NCBI RefSeq assembly: GCF_028368935.1
Contig: NZ_JAQNDK010000001.1
Span: forward strand, 186,001-250,000
Length of the DNA stretch: 64,000 nucleotides
Source of the DNA: Sorangium aterium
GTDB taxonomy: Bacteria; Myxococcota_A; Polyangia; Polyangiales; Polyangiaceae
Direction of reading: 5' to 3'
The position numbers and the translations under genes were made by a program. The notes under the pieces were generated by a model, which had not been told where the DNA came from, did not search any database, and saw only the letters and a program-made list of their open reading frames with translations. Positions 35,890 to 44,392 of the stretch are shown here, in pieces (within the stretch, counting starts at the first letter, position 1; each line of letters opens with the position of its first letter).

Positions 35890-36011
35890 CGAGCTCTCCT
35901 GATGAGCAGATCGATTGTGTACGCAGGAGACACACCTTGGCCGCCACCGCGACGAGATGGTCAATCGATAAGCCGGTGAGGTCGCCGACCTCTCCTGAAG
36001 AAAGGCTCCGA
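35844..36011 (-). repeat. 96-bp-period tandem duplication over the 5' end of the DUF1592 gene
   Basis: Two copies begin with GCCGCCACCGCG at 35844 and 35940 and share GGTCAATCGA, AAGCCGGTGAG and CTCTCCTGA at a constant 96-base offset. The gene-proximal copy contains the AGGAGAG ribosome site, ATG and first codons (S-P-A-C-R-L). The upstream copy keeps the coding-like S-P-A-Y-R-L but has lost the ATG. Confidence 0.75.
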
Positions 36012-36424
36012 ACAAATCCGGACTGCACCAGGCAGCCGACGGTGGGCGCAACGCCGGGTGCAACGAGGCGCCCTGCTGAAGCAGGGCGTCGCGGAGCAAC
36101 GACGCGACGCGCCGACCATCGGCTGCCTGGCGACAAGAGGTTTCGTTCGCTCTAAGCCAAGCAGCTAGATCCAGTTATGTAGGAAATACACTTTACTAAC
36201 AACCCCAAAAAAATCTTGGTCGATGGCAGATGCGCGGCGATCGCCCTGGAGCAGACAAATCCAACGGCACCCAAAACTCTCCTTACTCGTGTGTGTGATC
36301 TCCCATGCATGCGGCCATGGCAGGAGATCTCGATGGCTGGCCAGGCCCGCCGAGGCGGGTGCGGTGTTGCCGCCGGGAAGTTCGCTGTTGCTGCCGAGCA
36401 GCGGGTTCAGCAAGCATCTCCGCG
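35890..36424. other. Divergent intergenic region, AT-richer than its surroundings
   Basis: 535 bases between two divergent lipoprotein genes. It holds the second copy of the 96-bp duplication and an AT-rich patch at 36160-36215. The promoters of both genes probably lie here. No gene is seen. Confidence 0.5.
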
Positions 36425-37246
36425 ATGCGCCCCGCTCGCCTCCGCCGCTGCCACGCCTCGTCTGCGCTGGCGCTCGCGTCGCTCGCGTCGCTCGTCTTGC
36501 TCGCCGCGTGCGAGCGACGGGCAGCCCCGCCCGGGGGCGGCGCGGCGGGCACCGAGCAGCAGGCGCCTCCCCCCGCGCCTGCCGCGAGCGCGACGGCCCC
36601 CGCCGCCGCGGTCGAGTACCTCGAAGAGGTCACGGGCGGCGCGGACCGGAACGAGGCGCTCCCCCTCGTCATCGCGATTCACGGGCTCGGCGACCGGCCC
36701 GAGTCGTTCGCGGGCCTGCTGTCGGGCGCCGACTTCAAGGTGCGTCTCATCGTGCCGCGCGGGCTCGCGCCGTACGGCGGCGGCTACTCGTGGTTTCCGC
36801 TCCAGCAGGCGCTCGCGAGCGATGACGTGGGACAGGGCATCTTGCGCGCGGCTGCCGCGCTCGCGGCGGCGATCGAGCGGGTCGCCGCCGAGCGGCCGAC
36901 GCGGGGGAAGGCCATCGTGACCGGCTTCTCCCAGGGCGGCGCGCTCACGTTCGCGCTCGCCCTGCACCACCCGCGCGTCGTCGGCGCCGCTTTCCCCATG
37001 GGCGGCTGGGTCCCCCCCGCGGTGCTCCCCGGCGCAGGCGCGACGGCTCCGGCGCTCGTCGCGCTCCACGGCGAGGACGATCGCCGCGTCCCGATCGGCC
37101 CGACCCGCGACGCGATCGCGGCGCTCGACGCGCGCGGCGTCAGGGCGAGGCTGGCGAGCTACCCTGGCGTCGGCCACACGGTGAGCGGCGAGATGCGGCG
37201 CGACCTCCTGCAGCTCATCCGCGACGCCGCCGCCGAGATGCGCTGA
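36425..37246 (+). CDS. Phospholipase/carboxylesterase-type lipoprotein
   Basis: 273 residues. A lipoprotein signal (LALASLASLVLLAAC) and Pro/Ala linker precede an alpha/beta-hydrolase: LVIAIHGLGDRPESF (oxyanion loop), G-F-S-Q-G-G nucleophile, LVALHGEDDRRVP (Asp) and YPGVGHTVSGEM (His). This order matches the phospholipase/carboxylesterase (EstB/LYPLA) group. The substrate is unknown. It starts at ATG 36425, the first ATG that gives a clean signal peptide. Confidence 0.78.
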   Translation: MRPARLRRCHASSALALASLASLVLLAACERRAAPPGGGAAGTEQQAPPPAPAASATAPAAAVEYLEEVTGGADRNEALPLVIAIHGLGDRPESFAGLLSGADFKVRLIVPRGLAPYGGGYSWFPLQQALASDDVGQGILRAAAALAAAIERVAAERPTRGKAIVTGFSQGGALTFALALHHPRVVGAAFPMGGWVPPAVLPGAGATAPALVALHGEDDRRVPIGPTRDAIAALDARGVRARLASYPGVGHTVSGEMRRDLLQLIRDAAAEMR

Positions 37247-37255
37247 CGGCCGTCC

Positions 37256-37271
37256 GGGCGCAGCTGCGCCC
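37256..37271 (+). terminator. Short GC hairpin after the esterase gene
   Basis: GGGCGC AGCT GCGCCC forms a six-base stem 10 bases past the stop codon. A probable terminator without U-tract. Confidence 0.5.
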
Positions 37272-37886
37272 CTCGCCACGAGGGCCGCTACTTCCTCGCG
37301 TTCCGCACGGCCCCGAACCACTTCGCCAGCGACAAGGCCGAGATCTACGTGCTCAGCTCGACCGACCAGACGCGCTGGACGGTAAAGACCCGCGTCGCCC
37401 TCGGGACCGACGTGCGCGAGCCGCGGCGGCTCTCCTACGGCGGCGCGCTGTACCTCTACTTCGCCGTGCTCGGGAAGGATCCGACGAAGTTCGAGCCGCA
37501 GGGGACGACGTTCGCCGTGTACGAGGGGCCCGGCCCGCGACGAGATCCACCTGTTCGGCCGCCGCAACCTGAACGAGACGGGGAATTACGATCTCGACAT
37601 GGATGAGCTGCCGCCCGCGCAGCAGGCGCAGAAGTACCTCGTCGAGTCCTCGTTCGAGCCCAGGCGCTGCTCGCTCTGGAAGGTCGACCCGGACGCGCTG
37701 TCGGTCTCCTTCGTCCTCGACCTGCCGTCGCGCGGGGACACGTGCTTCGCCTCGGCGCTCGACGCCGGCGAGCACGAGATGACGGTGTACAACTACACCT
37801 CTCCGCTGGACGGAGGGGATCTCGACTGGTTCCGGGCGCAGGGCGGGCCAACGATCATCTACCGGACGACGTTGACCCTGCCCTGA
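37272..37886 (+). pseudogene. Frameshifted beta-propeller/sialidase-like protein
   Basis: The first part reads EGRYFLAFRTAPNHFASDKAEIYVLSS then VREPRRLSYGGALYLYFAVLG and FAVYEGPG in one frame; around 37535 the sense moves to another frame, which continues LFGRRNLNETGNYDLD, LVESSFEPRRCSLWKVDPDA and ends in YRTTLTLP at 37886. The pattern of short blades resembles BNR/sialidase-like five-bladed propellers, tentatively. No start with a ribosome site remains. The 3' half is duplicated at 40505-40818. Confidence 0.6.
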
Positions 37887-37995
37887 CGCCGCGTTCGCCT
37901 CGATCACAAAGCCTCTAGGCCGAGCCCCCACGCGAGCACCGGACGTCGCTGGCTGCCTCCGGATGGCCTATCCGGAAGCAGTCAGCCACATCACC
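37671..37995 (+). repeat. Direct repeat, copy 1 (3' part of propeller pseudogene plus flank)
   Basis: About 320 bases running from TGGAAGGTCGACCCGGA through the stop codon and a 100-base non-coding flank (AGCACCGGACGT, AGCCACA). A diverged copy in the same orientation lies 2.8 kb downstream on the other side of the GT-C gene. Identity is high in the coding part and falls in the flank. Confidence 0.8.
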
Positions 37996-38010
37996 CTCGG
38001 GTCGGCTACT

Positions 38011-40374
38011 TTAGCGATCCTCCTCGGGAAGAACGGAAATTGGCGCAGTGGCACGCTCCGGGCTTCTGGCGTCCCACTGCTCGATTTCGTCGACCATGAT
38101 GTGGCCATAACTGTCTGCGCTGCGATCCTCGATTCGAATCGACGCGCTCTTTCCTTTGAACTCGGAGATATCCCAGACGCGCCGTCCCATGATTTCGCTC
38201 ATGCAGCCTGTCGCGCTGCGCACAGGCTGACCATCGACCAGGAGCGACACGGTCAGGCCCTGCGGGTCCATACCGCCGCCTATCTGCAATGTCATGATGT
38301 CGCCGACGATCATGAAGGGTGCTGAAACCGACGAACCCGTGGCTCCGTCGAGCAGGCGATCGGCCATGGAGTTCGCGAATGGCCCGATATGCCCCGCCAC
38401 GAACTGCTGGTCAGGGACCGGGCTCGTCGTCGGAAACCGCACGAAGCTATCTCCCCAGGTCTCCCAGCGTTCGGGCGCATCGAAACCGAGCCGTGCTCGT
38501 GGGCGCATCGGCAGCGGAGCTCCACCACGTAGCAGCAGCACCTCGCTCACGTTCGCCAGGCTCGGCTCCCACTCGGTCACGCGCTGGAGCAGGCGCGCCT
38601 GGCGCTCCCGATCATCGTGATGCCGAAAGTAATACTGGTCGAAGAACCAGAGATCGCACGCCAGTCGCTCCGGGGTCGGCCGGTCACGCTCCGGGTAGTA
38701 GCGATCGATCGTGCGACGCACGTCGGTGAAGCGGACCTCGCGAGAGTCCTGCAGCCCTTCCAAGAACTCCGTGTGGAACCCGGTCATGAAATACTGCGTC
38801 CCCGCAAGCCTGAGCCTCGTCAGTTGATCGTAGGGTGCTGGGAACACGGGGTCGGTGGACAGGTCTACTTGGCGGTCGAATAGGTATGCACCGCCGCTGT
38901 TCTTCTCGTGGCCGGGGCGGCCGCGCCTCCGGATCGGCTGGTGGGCGATGGTGCGATCTGTAAGGCCAAATACATCCACGATGGGTACACGCGAGAGGTA
39001 GCCGAAGATGCCGATCGAACCAGCGGCGACCGTCGGCGTGCCCCAACGCTCCACGACGAGCCTGCGCAGGTCGCGCGCTTGCTGCGCAGCGGGAGACACG
39101 ATGCCGTCCTCGGACAGCGCTCTCATTGCATAGAACGTGCGCTCGTCGGCGACATGCCAGTATTTCTCGCCCGCGCGCACGACGGTCGTCGGCCACATCA
39201 CGGGGAGTATGCTGAGCAGAGCCAGCGCGCCCAGCGCGTTGACCGCCAGGTTGCATCGGGTCAGAAGCCAGCGCACAGCGGATTCGGCGAAGACAACGAG
39301 CAGCGGCAACAGGACAACCGCCAGCCGACCCAGCATGAAGTCGCCCCCGATCTTGGCGACATATACGGCGTACAGCGTACCTCCGATCAGCAGCTGTCGG
39401 GCCTCCGGAAGATGCCAACGGAGCACGGCGCCCTCGACCGCAAGCGGGACGACCGCCAACAGCCCGGCAGAGAAGACGGTGACGGCCCAGTACACCCTAC
39501 CCTGGCTGAAATAAAGGAGCTCGGCCGATTTCGCGTAGTAGGTATTCGGAAACAGTTCACCGTAATAATGCCACCGCCATATGTAGTATGGCACGTATAC
39601 GAGCGCGAGCGGCAGCACATAGCGGAAGATCTCGCGGCGGCGCTCCCGGTACGTCAAGAGCACCGCTCCGAGCGAAGCATAGAAGACCGCGTGGTCCGGG
39701 TGCGCCATCGTCGCCGCGATGCCCGCTGCCGCCGCGCTGAGCGGGCGGCGCCGCGCGGCGCAATCCATCGCGAGCAGAACCATGAACGCCCCAAACATGG
39801 TTTCAAGCCCGGAGGTCCCGAAGCTCCCCATCGTGTAGCTGCACGCGATGAGGAGCGCTGCGAGTGGCATGCCGAACCGCGACTCCGGATTGATTCGGGC
39901 GCTCAGCCGTGTCGAGAGGACGATCACGCCGGCGAAGCAGAGCAAGGACAAGACGATGGACGTCGTGATCGGTCCGACTCCGACGGCCATGGGCGCTGCG
40001 ACCAACAGGGTCCAAAGGAAGTTCGTGTAACCTTCGACGCGCTCGCCTGGATTGAAGACGAGCCCATGCCCGCGTACCAGATTCTCTGCGTACCGGAACG
40101 AGATGAAGGCGTCGTCGGCGACCCACATCAAAGTCCAAGCCCGGATCACTCCGAAGGCAGCAGCGCCGAGCGTCAGCGCCCAGGACAGCCGGCCGATGAC
40201 GCGGCTCTCCAGGGTTGCATGCAGCAGGCGCCGCGCAGCAGGGACCCGAAGGAGCACGAACGGCAATAGGAAGACGAACGCTGCGAAGAGCGACGCCAGC
40301 ACCCACGGCAGGCACTGGGGCAGCGTGGCACGGTAGCGCTCGAGGAGTTCCGTCAGCAGAGGATGTTGCAACAT
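38011..40374 (-). CDS. ZomB/AftB-like GT-C membrane glycosyltransferase
   Basis: 787 residues. The first ~430 residues hold about ten transmembrane helices with a conserved loop W-V-A-D-D-A-F-I-S-F-R-Y, then LVRGHGLVFNPGERVEGYTNFLWTLL. This Asp-Asp plus 'NPGErVEGyTnfLW' signature is typical of the ZomB/AftB-like GT-C family, which uses lipid-phosphate sugars. The C-terminal ~350 residues are extracytoplasmic and end in a jelly-roll-like domain. The sugar and acceptor are not known. The gene is enclosed by the direct repeats at 37671 and 40505, so it may be an insertion or a gene trapped by segmental duplication. Confidence 0.75.
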   Translation of the reverse strand: MLQHPLLTELLERYRATLPQCLPWVLASLFAAFVFLLPFVLLRVPAARRLLHATLESRVIGRLSWALTLGAAAFGVIRAWTLMWVADDAFISFRYAENLVRGHGLVFNPGERVEGYTNFLWTLLVAAPMAVGVGPITTSIVLSLLCFAGVIVLSTRLSARINPESRFGMPLAALLIACSYTMGSFGTSGLETMFGAFMVLLAMDCAARRRPLSAAAAGIAATMAHPDHAVFYASLGAVLLTYRERRREIFRYVLPLALVYVPYYIWRWHYYGELFPNTYYAKSAELLYFSQGRVYWAVTVFSAGLLAVVPLAVEGAVLRWHLPEARQLLIGGTLYAVYVAKIGGDFMLGRLAVVLLPLLVVFAESAVRWLLTRCNLAVNALGALALLSILPVMWPTTVVRAGEKYWHVADERTFYAMRALSEDGIVSPAAQQARDLRRLVVERWGTPTVAAGSIGIFGYLSRVPIVDVFGLTDRTIAHQPIRRRGRPGHEKNSGGAYLFDRQVDLSTDPVFPAPYDQLTRLRLAGTQYFMTGFHTEFLEGLQDSREVRFTDVRRTIDRYYPERDRPTPERLACDLWFFDQYYFRHHDDRERQARLLQRVTEWEPSLANVSEVLLLRGGAPLPMRPRARLGFDAPERWETWGDSFVRFPTTSPVPDQQFVAGHIGPFANSMADRLLDGATGSSVSAPFMIVGDIMTLQIGGGMDPQGLTVSLLVDGQPVRSATGCMSEIMGRRVWDISEFKGKSASIRIEDRSADSYGHIMVDEIEQWDARSPERATAPISVLPEEDR

Positions 40375-40853
40375 GGCGTCACCGGCGGGGCAAATGAACT
40401 CTCGTTTCTGGCAACCCTGGCAAAACAGATGCCCTCTTTCGGTAGAAGGGCCGCATCACGACGACCCGGAAGCAATGGGGCTCTCGGGCGAGCGCGAGCG
40501 ATTTGCGCTGTGGAAGGTCGACCCGGATGCGCTGCCGGTCTCCTTCGTCCTCGGCCTGCCGTAGCGCGGGGACACGTGCTTCGCCCCGGCGCTCGACGCC
40601 GGTGAGCACGAGATGACCGTGTACAACTACACGTCTCCCCTGGACGGCGAGGACCTCGATTGGTGCCGGGCGCAGGGCGGGCCAACGATCATCGGACGAC
40701 GTTGACCCTGCCCTGACGCCGCGGTCACCTCAGCCTCGACAACGAGGGCGCGGGCGAGCACCGGACGTTGCAGGCTGGCTACGGACGGCCCTTTCCGAAG
40801 GCAGCCGGCCACACCCCGCCTGGCTCGCTCGCATCTGGTTCAGGATCGGTGGC
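40375..40853. other. Gap between GT-C gene and small secreted-protein gene
   Basis: 479 bases, mostly the decayed repeat copy. Bases 40375-40504 show no gene and probably include the promoter of the GT-C gene. Confidence 0.5.
40505..40818 (+). pseudogene. Second, decayed copy of the propeller 3' segment
   Basis: It reads WKVDPDALPVSFVLGLP followed by an in-frame TAG, then R-G-D-T-C-F-A, LDAGEHEMTVYNYTSPLDG and a frame-breaking deletion before the final strand. It aligns with 37671-37995 in the same orientation, including part of the non-coding flank. No start is present. Confidence 0.75.
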
Positions 40854-41321
40854 TCAATCACACGAGTCGTGGCTGTCTACGTCCTTGCAGAAAGCCTTCA
40901 CACACCACTTGAGCTCGTCCTTGACCTTGTCCAGGACCTCGTCGGCATGCTTGACCTTGCCGGCGCCATTCTTGTCAGCGTGCTTGATATCCTTCAGGAC
41001 ATCCTTCACGCAGTCACAGAGGCCGCTGAGGTCGTCTTGGCAATCCTCGCCCCCGGTGCCCCCGCCGCCGCCAGCGGTGCTCCCGCCGCCGCCAGCGGTG
41101 CTCCCGCCGCCGCCAGCGGTGCTCCCGCCGCCGCCAGCGGTGCTCCCGCCGCCGCCAGCGGTGCTCCCGCCACCGCCAGCGGTGCTCCCGCCGCCACCGG
41201 CGGTGCTCCCGCCGCCGCCCGAGGTGCTCCAGCCGGCTGAAGCCGACGTCGCGTCGAAGAACGTACTATACATAGCTCCAAGGAACAGAAGCGGAGCTGC
41301 ATACCTGATAATGCTCTTCAT
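40854..41321 (-). CDS. Small secreted protein with (STAGGGG)n repeats and Cys-rich tail
   Basis: 155 residues. A signal peptide (I-I-R-Y-A-A-P-L-L-F-L-G-A, cleaved near ATSASA) is followed by STSGGGG and seven STAGGGG heptapeptides, a natural flexible linker. The ~60-residue C-terminal domain has six cysteines (DC, LCDC, WC, FC, SC) in a Lys/Asp-rich helical context, suitable for three disulphides. No relatives are recognised. An AGGGGGA site precedes the ATG. The function is unknown; a secreted binding or toxin-like micro-domain on a tether is possible. Confidence 0.65.
   Translation of the reverse strand: MKSIIRYAAPLLFLGAMYSTFFDATSASAGWSTSGGGGSTAGGGGSTAGGGGSTAGGGGSTAGGGGSTAGGGGSTAGGGGSTAGGGGGTGGEDCQDDLSGLCDCVKDVLKDIKHADKNGAGKVKHADEVLDKVKDELKWCVKAFCKDVDSHDSCD
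41068..41235 (-). repeat. 21-bp tandem repeats encoding STAGGGG
   Basis: Eight 21-base units (plus-strand GCGGTGCTCCCGCCGCCGCCA with small variants) are arrayed head to tail. They keep the reading frame and differ only in a few third positions, which points to recent expansion. Confidence 0.9.
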
Positions 41322-41748
41322 AAATATCCCCCTATTATCGGATACCGCTGCGCCACCACGAGCGCGCTGACGTTCGTTCTCTAGGGCGACCAGGGTAGCT
41401 GCTCACAGCCTCGCGTCAATCGACATCTCAACCCAGCGACTCACATGCTTTCGATAGACGCTGCCGCCTTGAGCGATCGCCTCTGATGCCCTGGCCGCGT
41501 CGGTGACGCCTTGGCCTCAATCGCCACGCCGTCGCGCGCAGCCCGCGCTGAGCACAGGGCTGATCTGTTGTGTCTCGTTCGCATTGAATTCGACAGCCCT
41601 GACTCTCGTCTGTCGGCTACACGCGCCGCGCGGACGATCATGGCTCCGCCATCCCGCAATCCGAGGCCGAGCTGGCGGCCGTTCGGCGTAACCATCGCTC
41701 ATGACGAGCCGACTCGTCCCACGCAGACAACACCGCAGTCACATCGTT
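41322..41748. other. Gap with no recognised gene
   Basis: 427 bases between the small secreted-protein gene and the discoidin/GT-C gene, both on the minus strand. Short frames have no recognisable family. Confidence 0.5.
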
Positions 41749-44184
41749 TCAGCCCACCGACTCGCTACCGGTGGCGGTTTGCTCCAGGTGCTCGAGCGGT
41801 GCTCGGGCCGGACCTCGGGCCAGCATCGCGCCTTGCCGACCGCGTCGGTGCTGGTCGAGGACAAGCGAGCCGAGGATCGCAGCCATGCCCACAAAAAGAA
41901 TGACCGTCGCGCCGTAGAAATGGGTATCGACCCGCGGCTCGAGAACGGTTTTGTATTGCGCGACACACATTCCCAGGAGACAGCACCAGATCCAGGCATC
42001 GAGCGCGCGCACCGGACGAATCTCTCCGTTCGCAGCGCCGGCGCGCTCGACAGCCAGGAGCGGGAACAGAAAGACCATATGAACATAGTAATTCATGGGA
42101 TTGAAGACGATAGGAACCAGGAACAAGCCGAGCAGGGCCGACTGCTCGATCCGCTTCCCGCGAGCGGCGAGCACGACCGCCAACATGAACAGCGCGGCCA
42201 CGACGGCGGTCAGCAAGGGAGCCACGCGCTGGATGAGCTGGTCAGAGGGCTCCCAGCCCAGCGCGCCCGCGATTCGGCCCAGCGCGGCGAACGTGTGGTG
42301 ATCACCGTACCCCACGAGAACGCGCAAGCTCACCTGGTTCACGAGGTCCTCCCGGTTGAGCAGTGAGACCTTCCGCCCCCAGCTCGCCCAGGCCGCCGGA
42401 TCGAGCACCACGAACGAGAGAAGGACGAGCGCCACGATGCAGAGGATCGCGCCGAGCACCGCGCGGATCGTGCCGCGCTGGTGCTCGAGGATGCGTCGCA
42501 CCGACGGGAGCCTCCTTTCCTTCTTCCACTCGTGCCCGATCCACCACAAGGCCGGTAGCACCATGGTCACCAGCGCGAGCGCAGGGAATGCTCGGATCAA
42601 TGCAGCATAGGCGAGGAGCGCACCGCCCAACATCCAGCGCTCGCGGCGCAGCGCACAAACGCCGAGCGCCAGCGCGACCATCCAGTCGTGGCGCAACGTC
42701 GCACCTGCCCAGTTGGTGCCGAACATATAGAAATCGTTCGCGCCAAAGATCGTCGCCGAGACCAGCATGGTCCGCACACCGAAGGTGCGCCACACGGCCA
42801 CGAACGCGAGCAGGAGCAGCATGGGATCGAGCAAGCCGCTGAGGAGCAGCGTCTCGTCGCTCGCGTGCGTGTGGGCGAAGAGGAGCCTCGCCACCGTGAA
42901 CCAGATCGGTGTCGCGTTGCCGCCGTGATCGATCAGCGTGCCGAGGTAGTCCCTGGTGCCCATCGTCTCGCGGAAGTAGCGCATATCCCGCGTGAACTCC
43001 TGCCAGCGCTCGGGTGAAAAACGTCGCTTCACCCCCTCGATCTGATCGGCGACGTCCCTCACCCGGACGACATGGTGCGTGTTCAGATCGCGCAGCTGCA
43101 CGTCCCCGTAGCGCTTGATGGTGGCGCCCGGCACATCGTCCACCAGAGCGGCGACGCTGGCCAGATAGAGCCCATCGAACCGCAGCTCATGGAAGTACTT
43201 CGCCACGGGGTAATACACCCGCATGTCGTAGTTGTGAATGACGCTCGGTCGATGGTGCTTGTGATCCCAGAACTGGGGTTGGCCGAGGTTGTAGAAGGCG
43301 GCGATGGCCACGGCCGCCGTGAGGCCGAGCACGCCGACGGTCACCCGGGGCTCCGGCGCGTGGTCTCGCCGCGCGAGCGCCTCGCGCACGACCGCTGCCA
43401 GGGCCACCGCTGCGGCTGCGGCCCGGATCAGGGAGATCTCGAGTTGCCCCACCGGCCAGATCTCAGGATTCGACCCCGCGACGACGACGAAGATCGCCGC
43501 CAGGCACACCAGCGCGGCGAGCCACCAACGCTGGCCTCGCCGGGCCCAGAACACGAGGGCGGAAATAGCTATACCGAACCAGAGGACAGTCGAGCGGAAC
43601 CAGGTGTCTCCCGGCGCGCCTCGACGCGCTGAGGGCTCGGGCGGAAACACGGCCGGCTGCTCGGAGAACAGCTGGAGCTCGCTGAGCGCGTAGGATCCAT
43701 CGCCGCCAGAAGGCGAGATGCGAACGTACCGCGCCGTACCGTCCAAGCCGGCGTTGTGGCGCTGGCGCAACCCGGAACCACCCACAGGCGGGGCAGCCCA
43801 GATGGTCTCGAACTCCACTCCGTCCGACGAGGTGGAGACGATGTAGCGATCGTTGTTGTCTCCCTGGAGATATGCTGCTGTCACGCGGACGTCGCGGCCG
43901 AGGTCGTACTCGATGAATGACGCAGACGACTCGAACCGACAGGTCATGTCCGTCTTCCAGTCATCGCCTTCCTCCGAGACGACTCCATCAGTCAACCTGA
44001 CTGGGCTCGTGACCCCGCGAGCGCTGCGCGGCTCGAGCCCGCTCAGCAGATTGCTGTCGACCGGAGCAGCCGTAGACGTGACGCTCTCGCTGGGGTGGCA
44101 TCCCGAACCTGCCGCCATTAACCAGGAGAGGATCGACGCGACAACGAACAGCGACCAGACATTTTTCCACTTAATCCGCGTCAT
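41749..44184 (-). CDS. Membrane protein with discoidin-like domain and GT-C-type helices
   Basis: 811 residues. A lipoprotein-like or signal-anchor N-terminus (LFVVASILSWLMAAGSGC) leads to an F5/8 type C (discoidin-like) domain at about residues 45-180 (LTDGVVSEEGDDWKTD; IEYDLGRDVRVTAAYLQGD; ARYVRISPSGGDGSYALSELQLF). Then come some ten transmembrane helices with a long loop after the third pair, typical of GT-C/ArnT-like glycosyltransferases or polymer exporters. No DxD-type motif is certain. ATG 44184 begins the signal. It is 208 bases behind the UbiA gene, in the same orientation. Confidence 0.65.
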   Translation of the reverse strand: MTRIKWKNVWSLFVVASILSWLMAAGSGCHPSESVTSTAAPVDSNLLSGLEPRSARGVTSPVRLTDGVVSEEGDDWKTDMTCRFESSASFIEYDLGRDVRVTAAYLQGDNNDRYIVSTSSDGVEFETIWAAPPVGGSGLRQRHNAGLDGTARYVRISPSGGDGSYALSELQLFSEQPAVFPPEPSARRGAPGDTWFRSTVLWFGIAISALVFWARRGQRWWLAALVCLAAIFVVVAGSNPEIWPVGQLEISLIRAAAAAVALAAVVREALARRDHAPEPRVTVGVLGLTAAVAIAAFYNLGQPQFWDHKHHRPSVIHNYDMRVYYPVAKYFHELRFDGLYLASVAALVDDVPGATIKRYGDVQLRDLNTHHVVRVRDVADQIEGVKRRFSPERWQEFTRDMRYFRETMGTRDYLGTLIDHGGNATPIWFTVARLLFAHTHASDETLLLSGLLDPMLLLLAFVAVWRTFGVRTMLVSATIFGANDFYMFGTNWAGATLRHDWMVALALGVCALRRERWMLGGALLAYAALIRAFPALALVTMVLPALWWIGHEWKKERRLPSVRRILEHQRGTIRAVLGAILCIVALVLLSFVVLDPAAWASWGRKVSLLNREDLVNQVSLRVLVGYGDHHTFAALGRIAGALGWEPSDQLIQRVAPLLTAVVAALFMLAVVLAARGKRIEQSALLGLFLVPIVFNPMNYYVHMVFLFPLLAVERAGAANGEIRPVRALDAWIWCCLLGMCVAQYKTVLEPRVDTHFYGATVILFVGMAAILGSLVLDQHRRGRQGAMLARGPARAPLEHLEQTATGSESVG

Positions 44185-44392
44185 AGGACCGCACCTGCCA
44201 GAGAACGACGGCAGCGCAACCTTCGCTCCCATAGTTGACGTATCAATTTGACAATATTGAATTATGTTCGAGACCACGCTCTCTCCGGCACTGCCGACAT
44301 GAACTCCGTCCAGGGGCAGAGCGCCATCGTTCATCACAAGGGCATGATTGGGCCCGCCCCCTCGACGTGCGCGGCGCGTGGGCGCGCATCAA

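Noticed and set aside
41068-41235. Regular 21-bp repeats first considered as a CRISPR-like array.
   Set aside because: Units are contiguous with no unique spacers and keep the reading frame of a secreted protein (STAGGGG).
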